A program made the translations under genes and the position numbers. Below are positions 41,109 to 49,142 of a stretch of DNA of 64,000 nucleotides, one piece after another. How positions within the stretch are numbered: position 1 is the first letter of the stretch; every line of letters starts with the position of its first letter. Below the pieces are notes generated by a model, which worked only from the letters and a program-made list of their open reading frames with translations, ran no database searches and was not told the origin of the DNA. The stretch covers positions 372,001-436,000 of the forward strand of contig NZ_JAMXOE010000002.1 in the NCBI RefSeq assembly GCF_024055575.1. Reading direction: 5' to 3'. Origin of the DNA: Mucilaginibacter flavidus. GTDB lineage: Bacteria; Bacteroidota; Bacteroidia; Sphingobacteriales; Sphingobacteriaceae.

Positions 41109-42557
41109 ATGAAATTAATAGTTAAGGTAATAAGCACTATATCCCTATTTTCAATATTGTCAACAGGAAGTGCGATGGCACAAGTTGGCAAGCCTTTTAT
41201 ACATGATCCGTCAACCATTGCAGTGTGCGACGGTAAGTATTACACATTCGGAACAGGCGGGGGAGGGTTAATATCCGAAGATGGCTGGGCATGGAATGGA
41301 GGCGCAGTAAGACCAGGCGGAGGGGCCGCCCCTGATATATTAAAAATTGGTGATCGCTACCTTATTGTATATGGAGCAACCGGCGGCGGTCTGGCGGGCG
41401 GACATAATGGAAAGATATTGACCATGTGGAATAAAACTCTAGATCCAAAATCTCCTGATTTTAAGTATTCTGAAGCTGTTGTAGTCGCCTCGTCCGATGG
41501 TATAGAGGACAATGATTCGATAGATCCGGGGCTTTTGCTGGATCCAACCGACGGAAGGCTATGGTTGTCCTACGGCACTTATTGGGGTTATATACGTCTT
41601 GTGGAACTTGATCCCAAAACAGGCAAACGTGTAGAAGGAAATAAGGCATTGAATATAGCCATCGATTGTGAAGCCACAGATTTGATATACCGGGACGGTT
41701 GGTACTACCTGCTTGGAACACATGGAACATGCTGTGATGGCCCAAACTCAACCTATAATATCGTTGTTGGCCGTTCTAAAAAGATAACCGGCCCATACCT
41801 TGATAACATAGGAAGGGAAATGTTGAAGGGCGGTGGCAAAATGGTAGTTGCAGCCGGCGACAGGCTGATTGGGCCAGGGCATTTTGGACGCATAGTACTT
41901 GGCTCCGGGGTGGAAAAAATGTCGTGCCATTATGAAGCAGATTTAGAGCAGAGTGGTCGTAGCGTATTGGGTATCCGCCCCTTACTATGGAAAAATGAAT
42001 GGCCTGTTGCAGGTGATAATTTAAAAGAAGGAACTTTTGAGATTGAGTCTGAGCGGAGAGGATACGCCCTTGAACTGGCCGTAGATTTTACAAGAATGCC
42101 GGGTGGAATGCGATTTAACAGAAATAACGACGAACCTGTAAAACCTGTACCCTCACAAGAATTAGCAGATGTACTTAAAACCTGGCCTGCCGGAAACATT
42201 GGCGTTAACTTGAGTGATTACATGTTTCGACCTCACCAGAAATGGACAATTTCACCAGTACCTGGTGCAGGAGGATACCTGGGCGGACCATATTATAAAA
42301 TAGTAATTGCCGGAACAGACCGTGCATTAGCGGCAACAGCAGATGCTGAACTTATTACAGTACCAACGTTTACTGGTGCGTCGGAACAATTATGGCGGAT
42401 CGATCAGTTGACGGATGGAACTTACAGGATTATGCCAAAGGTGGTTCCGAACTCGAACGAGCATCTGGCTTTAGTTTCCTCTGGAGACAGCACACCGACA
42501 CTTGCGAAGTTTGACATGAATAGCGATAACTCGAAGTGGAATTTTAGGGTTCACTAA
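41109..42557 (+). CDS. GH43 glycoside hydrolase with ricin-like C-terminal domain
   Basis: 482 aa with a signal peptide (SILSTGSAMAQ). Predicted catalytic residues: Asp33 in FIHDPSTIAVCDGKYYTFG, Asp in DSIDPGLLLDPTDGRLWLSY and Glu in CEATDLIYRDGWYYLLG. The blade layout is of the endo-arabinanase-like GH43 group (subfamilies 4-6), though arabinofuranosidase activity is equally possible. The C-terminal 100 residues (GAGGYLGGPYYKIVIAGTDR to SEQLWRIDQLTDGTYRIMPK) resemble a ricin-type beta-trefoil glycan-binding module. It is the last gene of the locus before the right copy of the direct repeat. Confidence 0.92.
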   Translation: MKLIVKVISTISLFSILSTGSAMAQVGKPFIHDPSTIAVCDGKYYTFGTGGGGLISEDGWAWNGGAVRPGGGAAPDILKIGDRYLIVYGATGGGLAGGHNGKILTMWNKTLDPKSPDFKYSEAVVVASSDGIEDNDSIDPGLLLDPTDGRLWLSYGTYWGYIRLVELDPKTGKRVEGNKALNIAIDCEATDLIYRDGWYYLLGTHGTCCDGPNSTYNIVVGRSKKITGPYLDNIGREMLKGGGKMVVAAGDRLIGPGHFGRIVLGSGVEKMSCHYEADLEQSGRSVLGIRPLLWKNEWPVAGDNLKEGTFEIESERRGYALELAVDFTRMPGGMRFNRNNDEPVKPVPSQELADVLKTWPAGNIGVNLSDYMFRPHQKWTISPVPGAGGYLGGPYYKIVIAGTDRALAATADAELITVPTFTGASEQLWRIDQLTDGTYRIMPKVVPNSNEHLALVSSGDSTPTLAKFDMNSDNSKWNFRVH

Positions 42558-42616
42558 TCAATTTAAGTAAACCGCGCTTTAATAGCTGCACGTTATGTTT
42601 TAAACAATTGTTGGTG

Positions 42617-42703
42617 ATCCGGGTTACAGAATCAGCATAGTCCTTATCAATATAAATCACAAGAAACTGATAGTTGCGCTTATCTTTGCCTCATGGCAGG
42701 CAT
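42617..42703 (+). repeat. 87-bp direct repeat, right copy (hemW leader and first codons)
   Basis: Gap-free match to 6625-6711 with 8 mismatches. The copy contains the presumed -7 element and the start codon of hemW, so this is the functional one. The boundary on the left falls 60 bp after the last gene of the polysaccharide locus. Confidence 0.85.
42681..42688 (+). promoter_or_regulatory. TAnnTTTG -7-like element 4 bp before the hemW ATG
   Basis: TATCTTTG matches the Bacteroidota -7 consensus TAnnTTTG and ends 4 bp before the hemW start codon. If it is used, the transcript would begin at or very near the ATG and be nearly leaderless. No good TTTG is present 19-21 bp upstream. The element is conserved in the left repeat copy at 6689-6696. 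Confidence 0.4.
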
Positions 42704-43814
42704 CTATATCCATATTCCTTTTTGTAAACAGGCATGTCATTACTGCGATTTCCATTTCAGCACGTCTTTAAAATACAAAGACGAACTGTTGCAGGCTTTA
42801 ATTAAGGAAATAACGCTGCAAAAAAGCTACCTGGATAACGAGACGGTTGAGACCATTTACTTCGGCGGAGGTACGCCATCTATATTGAGCGCAGATGAGC
42901 TAAATATACTTATCGGCACCATCACTTCGCTGCATACCGTAGCCTCCAACGCCGAAATTACCATAGAAGCTAACCCAGATGACCTGGACAAAGCAAAATT
43001 GCATGCACTGCGTCGAACTAATATTAACAGATTCAGCATAGGCATTCAATCGTTTTTTGATGACGATTTGATCTGGATGAACCGGGTGCATCGCGCCGCC
43101 GAGGCCGAAGCATCTGTTAAAAGAGCGCAGGATATTGGTTTTGAAAACATTACAGTCGACCTGATTTATGGTTATCCGCTGCTGAGCGATGCCAAATGGA
43201 AATACAACCTTGATAAAGTTTTTGAGCTGGATATCCCCCACGTATCATCCTATTCCATGACGGTTGAGCCGCAAACCGCACTTGCATCATTTATCAAAAA
43301 GAAAAAACAACCAGCCATGGATGAGCAGCAAAGTGCCGAGCAGTTTATATTACTGATGGATGCTATGCAAACCCATGGTTTCGAGCATTACGAAATATCA
43401 AACTTTTGCAAACATGGACACTATTCCCGGCATAACTCCAATTATTGGAAAGGTGTAAAATACATGGGTATAGGCCCATCGGCGCATTCCTACAATGGCG
43501 AGACCAGGCAATGGAACGTAGCCAATAACGCAAAATATATCCAATCGCTCGAAATAGGTAAAATCTCCGCAGAAACCGAACTGCTTACAGAAACCGACCG
43601 TCTGAACGAATACATAATGACCTCCCTCCGCACCATGTGGGGGTTAGACCTGAAAAAACTAAACACTATTGCCCCCGGCGCCGAAAGCGAACTAACCAAA
43701 GGTGCCCAGCGCTACTTTGAGAACGGGTGGATTGAGCAAAAAGAAGATGTGATTTACCTGACAGCATCAGGAAAACTGTATGCCGATAACATTGCCGGGG
43801 GATTGTTTTTTTAA
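42693..43814 (+). CDS. hemW: HemW-family radical SAM protein (coproporphyrinogen III oxidase-like)
   Basis: 373 aa. The radical SAM cluster motif CxxxCxxC is at Cys11, Cys15 and Cys18 (PFCKQACHYCDFHFS). Further family blocks are ETIYFGGGTPSIL, EITIEANPDDL, RFSIGIQSFFDDDL, VDLIYGYPLLSD and YMGIGPSAHSYNG, followed by a HemN_C domain. It has the four-residue spacing and length of HemW, a heme-binding chaperone or heme transferase, rather than of the longer true HemN, which has an extra N-terminal extension. It probably acts in the cytoplasm. It borders the polysaccharide locus and carries the right repeat copy at its start. Confidence 0.93.
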   Translation: MAGIYIHIPFCKQACHYCDFHFSTSLKYKDELLQALIKEITLQKSYLDNETVETIYFGGGTPSILSADELNILIGTITSLHTVASNAEITIEANPDDLDKAKLHALRRTNINRFSIGIQSFFDDDLIWMNRVHRAAEAEASVKRAQDIGFENITVDLIYGYPLLSDAKWKYNLDKVFELDIPHVSSYSMTVEPQTALASFIKKKKQPAMDEQQSAEQFILLMDAMQTHGFEHYEISNFCKHGHYSRHNSNYWKGVKYMGIGPSAHSYNGETRQWNVANNAKYIQSLEIGKISAETELLTETDRLNEYIMTSLRTMWGLDLKKLNTIAPGAESELTKGAQRYFENGWIEQKEDVIYLTASGKLYADNIAGGLFF

Positions 43815-44003
43815 GATAAGTCAGACGGCATAAATATTGTATTTACCTCCAAAACATCTTGTTTCATACGTGGGCGGTACTTACGTAATTGGCTGCTTTT
43901 CGGTTTAAAACTGCTTAAAACCTGTGGCTATGCGAATTATGGGATGAATAAAAACCGCGCTAAAACGCAGCGCGTATCTTCCCCAAAACAACATTATAAT
44001 CAC

Positions 44004-44552
44004 ATGAAAAAATTAATAATCGCGGCCTTTGCTTTAGCAGCTATTGCAATTGCGCCCAAAGCAAATGCACAAACAAAAATGGTTGGCGGCGCAGCAATGT
44101 ACCCTACCAAAAACATTATTGAAAACGCAGTAAACTCAAACGACCACAAAACGTTGGTTGCTGCAGTTAAAGCAGCCGGCCTGGTTGAAACACTTGAAGG
44201 CACTGGCCCATTCACCGTATTTGCACCAACTGATGAGGCATTTGGCAAACTGCCAGCTGGAACAGTGGACAACCTGGTGAAACCTGAAAACAAAGCTACT
44301 TTAACCAAAATTTTAACTTACCACGTAGTTGCTGGCCGTTTAAGTGCTAAAGACTTGTGGATGCAGGTAAAAGCCGGTAAAGGAAAATCTGAATTAAAAA
44401 CCGTTCAGGGCGGTACTTTAACAGTGATGGCAGAAGGTAAAAAATTGTATTTGGTTGATGAAAAAGGCGGCAAATCGTGGATAACCATTGCTGATGTATT
44501 TCAAAGCAACGGCGTTATACATGTAGTGAATACTGTACTTATGCCTAACTAA
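44004..44552 (+). CDS. Fasciclin-domain (FAS1) secreted protein
   Basis: 182 aa from the ATG at 44004, which gives a clean signal peptide ([20 protein letters not shown], then NAQ). A longer frame from 43944 would place 20 charged residues before the signal and is less likely. A single FAS1 domain is recognised by [36 protein letters not shown] and the last block [22 protein letters not shown]1 proteins act in adhesion or as envelope stress proteins; the role here is unknown. It is monocistronic and followed by a hairpin. Confidence 0.9.
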   Translation: MKKLIIAAFALAAIAIAPKANAQTKMVGGAAMYPTKNIIENAVNSNDHKTLVAAVKAAGLVETLEGTGPFTVFAPTDEAFGKLPAGTVDNLVKPENKATLTKILTYHVVAGRLSAKDLWMQVKAGKGKSELKTVQGGTLTVMAEGKKLYLVDEKGGKSWITIADVFQSNGVIHVVNTVLMPN

Positions 44553-44598
44553 AAGCATTCTTGCCGGTTTACAATTGGTATCAATTTACCAATAATAA

Positions 44599-44635
44599 AA
44601 GCAGGTCATTTCAAATTGAGATGGCCTGCTTTGTT
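44599..44635 (+). terminator. Hairpin after fasciclin gene
   Basis: AAGCAGGTCAT (44599-44609) pairs with ATGGCCTGCTT (44621-44631) with one mismatch or wobble, followed by a short T/G tract. It lies 47 bp after the fasciclin stop and fits an intrinsic terminator. Confidence 0.6.
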
Positions 44636-44769
44636 GCTGTCGTGCTTTTAACTAAAATAATTTTTAACAATTTATTAATACAACGGGCGGGATAATTTCG
44701 TTATTTTGTTAGCTTTCCGATGGATAAGTTTTTATTTAAACTTGTATTAATAGGAAATCAACATAAGAT

Positions 44770-45651
44770 ATGAGTTTTATTCTCCGCCCTATTGATACCG
44801 TAGAAACTATTAGCCCTGCCGATTTTACAGCCAATTATTTAAAGCCGCGCCGTCCACTGGTTATTAAGGGCTTAACCAATAATTGGGCAGCCCGCGAAAA
44901 ATGGACCCCTGAATATTTAAAAAGCGTTGTTGGCAGCAAAGTAGTGCCACTGTACGATAATTCAAAAGCCGACCCGTCAAAACCTATTAATTCGTCGGCT
45001 GCGGAAATGCCGTTTGATAAGTACATCGACTTGATCATGTCTGAACCTACTGAACTGCGGATATTCTTTTTTAATATTTTTAAGCATGCCCCACAACTTC
45101 TGGATGATATTGCGTTTCCAAAAGAACTGATGGGAGGCTTTTTAGAGAGCATGCCTTCCATGTTTTTCGGTGGTTCAAACTCGGTTACTTTTTTGCATTA
45201 CGATATTGATTTGCCGCATATTTTCCATACCCATTTTGGGGGTAAAAAGCATGTGATATTGTTTGAAAATAAATGGAAACGCCGTTTGTACTGCATCCCT
45301 AATGCTACCTATGCGTTGGAAGACTATGATGTACTAAACCCGGACACCAAAAAATTCCCCGCCCTTGACGGTGTCGAAGGCATAGAGGTGTTTTTAGAGC
45401 ATGGCGATACGTTGTTTATGCCGACCGGCTATTGGCACTGGATGAAATATGTTGAAGGCGGTTATTCGCTCAGCCTGCGTGCATGGGATGCCTCTATAAG
45501 CCGGAAAGCAGCCAGCATTTACAACCTGGCCATAAAAGGAGGCCTCGATAGTGTGTTGAAGATGGCCTTTAAAGCAAATTATGCGCAATACCGTGAGAAA
45601 TTGGCCGTAAAATGGGCGAACAGGGAGTTGGCTGCGGGGAAACCATATTAA
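44770..45651 (+). CDS. JmjC/cupin_8-type 2-oxoglutarate/Fe(II) oxygenase-like protein
   Basis: 293 aa, cytoplasmic. The cupin_8 fold begins with the typical YLKPRRPLVIKGLTNNWAA. The facial triad is visible: His143 and Asp145 in FLHYDIDLPHIF and His223 in PTGYWHWMKYVEGG. The block GGKKHVILFENKWKRRLYCI follows the usual order. Members of this group hydroxylate protein residues or small molecules; the target here is not known. It appears to be monocistronic. Confidence 0.87.
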   Translation: MSFILRPIDTVETISPADFTANYLKPRRPLVIKGLTNNWAAREKWTPEYLKSVVGSKVVPLYDNSKADPSKPINSSAAEMPFDKYIDLIMSEPTELRIFFFNIFKHAPQLLDDIAFPKELMGGFLESMPSMFFGGSNSVTFLHYDIDLPHIFHTHFGGKKHVILFENKWKRRLYCIPNATYALEDYDVLNPDTKKFPALDGVEGIEVFLEHGDTLFMPTGYWHWMKYVEGGYSLSLRAWDASISRKAASIYNLAIKGGLDSVLKMAFKANYAQYREKLAVKWANRELAAGKPY

Positions 45652-45698
45652 GCGTTTTTTCAATTATCGCAGCATTAACCTGGCAGATACATTTCAAA

Positions 45699-45729
45699 TT
45701 GCTTACCAATAAATAATACTGTAAATTTG
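45699..45729 (+). promoter_or_regulatory. Bacteroidota-type promoter for the 92-aa gene
   Basis: A TTG at 45699-45701 is followed after 20 bp by TAAATTTG (45722-45729), matching the TTTG-19/21-TAnnTTTG pattern. The -7 element ends 5 bp before the ATG at 45735, so the transcript may have almost no leader. Confidence 0.45.
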
Positions 45730-45734
45730 CAACC

Positions 45735-46013
45735 ATGAAAGCAAGCGTAAAAACATTGATATTTTCCATTATGTTTTGCATGGCGATAATTAGCGCCAAA
45801 CCGGTTAAGGCCCAGTGCGCCCAATGCGCCGCTACGGTTGAAACCAATACCAAAAATGGTGGTAACGCCGCCAGGGGATTAAACAAAGGCATTTTATTTT
45901 TGTTGGGCGCCCCCTACCTGGTAGTTGCCGTGGGCGGATATATCTGGTATAAAAATTATCGCCGTAAAAATGTTAGTCTTGAAGTTCGCAACGAAAAGTT
46001 GAATTTGAATTAG
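45735..46013 (+). CDS. Small membrane protein of unknown function
   Basis: 92 aa. A signal peptide (MKASVKTLIFSIMFCMAIIS, then AKPVKAQ) precedes a short extracytoplasmic segment with two closely spaced cysteines (CAQCAA) and one membrane segment (ILFLLGAPYLVVAVGGYIWY), then a basic tail. Similar small proteins are widespread in Bacteroidota, often near DUF983 genes, but no function is known. The stop codon is next to a long inverted repeat (46012-46120). Confidence 0.75.
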   Translation: MKASVKTLIFSIMFCMAIISAKPVKAQCAQCAATVETNTKNGGNAARGLNKGILFLLGAPYLVVAVGGYIWYKNYRRKNVSLEVRNEKLNLN

Positions 46014-46120
46014 TTCATAGTTGATGGTTCATAGTTCATGGCAGCTGCCTGTCATTTAATGAGCCGCTCGTTGCCTGATATGCTATTTTACCATGAACTA
46101 TAAACCATCAACCATGAACT
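46012..46120. repeat. 30-bp inverted repeat with 49-bp spacer
   Basis: Left arm 46012-46041 and right arm 46091-46120 are complementary at 28 of 30 positions (core words AGTTCAT and GTTGATGG). The arms contain internal repeats of the same words. It lies between the 92-aa gene and DUF983 and could fold into a long hairpin in the transcript or represent a small mobile palindromic element. Confidence 0.8.
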
Positions 46121-46125
46121 ACTAA

Positions 46126-46533
46126 ATGGCCGAAACATCAAAATCATGGGCAATGCTGCATACCAAGTGCCCACGCTGCAGGCGGGGCGCTATGTTTAGC
46201 GGAGGCATGTACAACTTCGGATCCAACAAAATTCATGAAGTCTGCCCCCATTGCAATTTACACTTTGAAATTGAACCGGGTTATTTTTATGCCGCCATGT
46301 ATATAAGCTATGCGCTGAATGTATTTGAAGGGTTTGGTATTGTTGCACTTACGTACCTGCTTACCCATAATGCCAGTTCACCATGGCTTTACACCGGGAC
46401 TATTATTGGCGGGTTATTTGTGCTGTCGCCAATAAATTTCAGGTACTCCCGCGTTTTGCTTTTATATTTGATGTCACCCAAGATAAATTACCAGCCGCAT
46501 TTAGATATTGATGATTCAACGCCATACCTTTGA
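46126..46533 (+). CDS. DUF983 membrane protein
   Basis: 135 aa. Two zinc-ribbon-like CxxC motifs (CPRCRRGAMF and CPHCNLHFEIEPGYFYAAMY) precede two membrane segments (NVFEGFGIVALTYLLTH and WLYTGTIIGGLFVLSPINF). This is the DUF983 architecture, found across Bacteroidota and Alphaproteobacteria; function unknown. Its 3' end overlaps the start of the DUF2461 gene by 23 bp, so the two are probably co-expressed. Confidence 0.88.
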   Translation: MAETSKSWAMLHTKCPRCRRGAMFSGGMYNFGSNKIHEVCPHCNLHFEIEPGYFYAAMYISYALNVFEGFGIVALTYLLTHNASSPWLYTGTIIGGLFVLSPINFRYSRVLLLYLMSPKINYQPHLDIDDSTPYL

Positions 46534-47173
46534 TTTTTTAAAAGACCTGGTTGAAAATAATAACCGGGAATGGTTCCAGGTAAATAAGGAACGCTATGAG
46601 GCCGCCCGCACAAATGTGATAGATTTCACCGCGGAACTGCTAAAACTAATGCACAAAGTCGACCCCGGAATTGACGCCGCGCTCGATCCCAAAAAATGCG
46701 TAATGCGTATTTACCGCGACATACGTTTCAGAAAAGACAAAACACCCTATAAAAACAATTTCGGCATTAGCATACCCGCCAAAGGGTTAAGGCTTGGGGG
46801 AGCAGAATACTACCTGCAAATTGCACCAGGCAACTCATTTATTGCCGGGGGATATTGGATGCCTGAAGCTGCACATTTAAAAGCGATACGCCAGGAGATT
46901 GACTATAATGCGCACGAGCTTAAAAATATAGTTGACGATGCTGCGTTTAAAAAGCTATTCGGCGAATTCAGAAAACAGGATGCACTTAAAACTGTGCCGC
47001 GCGAATACGGCGCCGACAACGAGAATATTGACTTGCTAAAACTTAAGAGTTTTGTAGCCTTCCACCAGTTTAGGGATGAGGACCTGATGAAAAAAGCCGC
47101 GCCTGAAACCGTAGCTACAATATGTAGCAAAATTTATCCACTGAATGTATTTTTAAATAACGCCATCACCTAA
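46511..47173 (+). CDS. DUF2461 family protein
   Basis: 220 aa from the ATG at 46511 (MIQRHTFDFLKDLVENNNRE). A TTG one codon upstream is in frame but not needed. Family blocks are WFQVNKERYEAARTNVIDF, CVMRIYRDIRFRKDKTPYKN and GAEYYLQIAPGNSFIAGGYW. It is a cytoplasmic protein of unknown function, of normal length for the family. It overlaps the end of DUF983. Confidence 0.9.
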   Translation: MIQRHTFDFLKDLVENNNREWFQVNKERYEAARTNVIDFTAELLKLMHKVDPGIDAALDPKKCVMRIYRDIRFRKDKTPYKNNFGISIPAKGLRLGGAEYYLQIAPGNSFIAGGYWMPEAAHLKAIRQEIDYNAHELKNIVDDAAFKKLFGEFRKQDALKTVPREYGADNENIDLLKLKSFVAFHQFRDEDLMKKAAPETVATICSKIYPLNVFLNNAIT

Positions 47174-47192
47174 AATATTTAATAACCTTAAT

Positions 47193-48041
47193 ATGAAAAC
47201 CAGGAATATTTTATTTTCAGCTGTCTTACTTTTGACACTCCACTCCTGCGTGGTAATGTCGCCAAAAAAATATAAGGCATTGGTTGCCGAACGCGATTCG
47301 CTATCCATGCGTTCAAACGCCTTATTTGATACGGTGGCTATGCTCCGCGCTGATACTATGCGCCTGCACCGCGAAATACGTGAGGCACAGGGTGCTAATG
47401 AATCGCTTAAAGGCACCTACAATGCCCTTAACGACAAGTACAATTCTCTGAATAATAATTATAATGCCAGTTCGTCAAAAGTTACCGCGCTATCTTCAGA
47501 TCTAAAGAAACGTGAGGCCCGGCTAAAAGAAGTGGAAGATGCCTTAAAGAAACGCGATGAGGCTACCAATGCTTTAAGGGACAAACTGCAAAAAGCTTTG
47601 CTTGGTTTCCAGGCAAATGGCCTTTCAGTTGATATCCGCAATGGCAAAGTTTACGTGTCACTAACTGATAAATTATTGTTCCCTTCGGGCAGTATTGTAA
47701 TTGATGCGCGCGGCAAGCAGGCACTGGCACAATTGGCAGCAGTGCTTAATAAAGAAGCTGATATCAACATTGCTGTTGAAGGCCATACCGATGATAAAAA
47801 AGTAATTAATCTCGGGCAGATAAAGGATAACTGGGATTTAAGTGTGCTTCGTTCTACATCGGTTTGCCGTTATCTTACCGAAGTTGAAAAGATTGACCCT
47901 CACAGGCTTACTGCAACCGGCAAAAGCCAATACCAACCAATTGATCCTGGCACCACGGCAGATGCACTTTCAAAAAACAGGCGGATTGAAATTATATTAA
48001 GTCCCAAACTGGACGAATTGTATAATTTAATAAAACAGTAA
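47193..48041 (+). CDS. OmpA-family lipoprotein with coiled coil
   Basis: 282 aa. A lipoprotein signal ends at LLTLHSCVVMSPKKY. A long helical, coiled-coil-like region (about 30-145, with heptad-like ALVAERDSLSMRSNALFDTV and TALSSDLKKREARLKEVEDA) leads to an OmpA peptidoglycan-binding domain (about 155-275): GKVYVSLTDKLLFPSGS, VEGHTDDKKV and NRRIEIIL. It probably anchors the outer membrane to peptidoglycan. It lies 19 bp after the DUF2461 gene and is followed by a hairpin. Confidence 0.92.
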   Translation: MKTRNILFSAVLLLTLHSCVVMSPKKYKALVAERDSLSMRSNALFDTVAMLRADTMRLHREIREAQGANESLKGTYNALNDKYNSLNNNYNASSSKVTALSSDLKKREARLKEVEDALKKRDEATNALRDKLQKALLGFQANGLSVDIRNGKVYVSLTDKLLFPSGSIVIDARGKQALAQLAAVLNKEADINIAVEGHTDDKKVINLGQIKDNWDLSVLRSTSVCRYLTEVEKIDPHRLTATGKSQYQPIDPGTTADALSKNRRIEIILSPKLDELYNLIKQ

Positions 48042-48072
48042 CTGGGACTGACAGATTTTAGGAATTATATTT

Positions 48073-48106
48073 GATAAAAGGCTGGTAGAAATACCGGCCT
48101 TTTATC
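48073..48106 (+). terminator. Hairpin after OmpA-family gene
   Basis: GATAAAAGGCTGGTA (48073-48087) pairs with TACCGGCCTTTTATC (48092-48106) with one wobble around a 4-nt loop. It follows the OmpA-family stop by about 30 bp. The T run lies inside the right arm. Confidence 0.65.
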
Positions 48107-48175
48107 AGTTACCTCTGGTTAACAAACCAGCCATTTTTTACAATCGGAAAAAGCGCCAAAATCCGTTGATCCTGG

Positions 48176-48724
48176 TCAGAAGGGACTTTTTAAATCTTTA
48201 AAAGATGATAAAAGCTCGTCTTTAGGCGATAGCCGTGCTTCACCTGGAGCCAGGCGCCAATCTATATTCAAAGTAGGATCATTCCATATAACGCCAATTT
48301 CAGAATTTTTATCGTAGTAGTTATTTACTTTGTAGTTGAAGATGGTATTGTCTTCTAGTACCGAGAAACCATGCAGAAAGCCTGCAGGTATCCAAAACAT
48401 TTTTTTGTTTTCGCCGCTTAGCTCGATAGAGAAATGCTGGCCGTAAGTTGGTGACGTTTTCCGTATGTCAACTGCAACGTCTAATACCCTGCCATTTATC
48501 ACCCGCACCAGTTTGCCTTGTGCATAAGGGTTAGCCTGACCGTGCAGTGCCCTAACAGCGCCTTTGCGCGAAAATGACTGGTTATCCTGCACAAAATCAA
48601 CAGCTATCCCTGCATCAGTGAATTTGGCCTTGTTGTAGCTTTCGTAAAAATAACCACGGTCATCATTAAAGATTTGGGGCTCAATTATCAACAGCCCTTC
48701 TATATCGGTGTTTGTTATTTTCAT
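48176..48724 (-). CDS. rfbC: dTDP-4-dehydrorhamnose 3,5-epimerase-like protein (RmlC/RfbC family)
   Basis: 182 aa, cytoplasmic cupin. RmlC motifs: IEPQIFNDDRGYFYESYNKA, the catalytic His in VRALHGQANPYAQGKLVRVI (the usual form is LRGLHxQ), DVAVDIRKTSPTYGQH, WIPAGFLHGFSVLED and the Tyr in NYKVNNYYDK. It catalyses the epimerisation step in dTDP-L-rhamnose or related sugar synthesis. The other rml genes are not nearby, so its pathway cannot be confirmed from context. It lies 2 bp downstream of the DUF4286 gene. Confidence 0.93.
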   Translation of the reverse strand: MKITNTDIEGLLIIEPQIFNDDRGYFYESYNKAKFTDAGIAVDFVQDNQSFSRKGAVRALHGQANPYAQGKLVRVINGRVLDVAVDIRKTSPTYGQHFSIELSGENKKMFWIPAGFLHGFSVLEDNTIFNYKVNNYYDKNSEIGVIWNDPTLNIDWRLAPGEARLSPKDELLSSFKDLKSPF

Positions 48725-48726
48725 TT

Positions 48727-49029
48727 TTAGTCGACGGTTTTCATCAGGGTATTAAATATCACAAATTGGTTTTCAAATTCCTGGTTGTGAATATCCTGCA
48801 AACGGTGTAAATGCCGGGAATAAAATTGATTAAAGTCTTCGATTGTTGCCGCATGATACTGTACACAATAAGTAACACCCTCATTCGGCGAATCGATAAC
48901 GGTAAGCACCTGGTACGATTTAAAATGCCTGGTTTCCATTACAGCAGGTATATACACTTCCTGCATCCAGTTCAGCCATTTTTCGTGGATTGATTCATCC
49001 ACTATTACGGTATCATTAAATATAATCAT
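48727..49029 (-). CDS. DUF4286 family protein
   Basis: 100 aa. MIIFNDTVIVDESIHEKWLN followed by WMQEVYIPAVMETRHFKSYQ is the DUF4286 pattern, a ferredoxin-like small domain widespread in Bacteroidota with unknown function. No signal peptide is seen. It is immediately upstream of the RmlC gene (2-bp gap), and the two are probably co-transcribed. Confidence 0.85.
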   Translation of the reverse strand: MIIFNDTVIVDESIHEKWLNWMQEVYIPAVMETRHFKSYQVLTVIDSPNEGVTYCVQYHAATIEDFNQFYSRHLHRLQDIHNQEFENQFVIFNTLMKTVD

Positions 49030-49052
49030 TAGGACAAAAATACATTTTTTTG

Positions 49053-49142
49053 GTTGATTGAGTTAGATTAAGTTGATTTGGTTAGGGAGAGTTGCATGCC
49101 ATTCGAACTTAATCAACTACTCACTTAATCGACCTAATCAAC
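49053..49142. repeat. Imperfect inverted repeat of GTTGATTAAGT words
   Basis: 49053-49074 pairs with 49121-49142 at 16 of 22 positions, with further inner pairing of AGTTGATT words. The right arm overlaps the stop codon of the TPR gene (49138-49140). The words also occur as a single arm near 56135-56172. Confidence 0.6.

Noticed and set aside
43944..44003. N-terminal extension of the fasciclin gene
   Set aside because: Places a charged stretch before the signal peptide; the ATG at 44004 is better.
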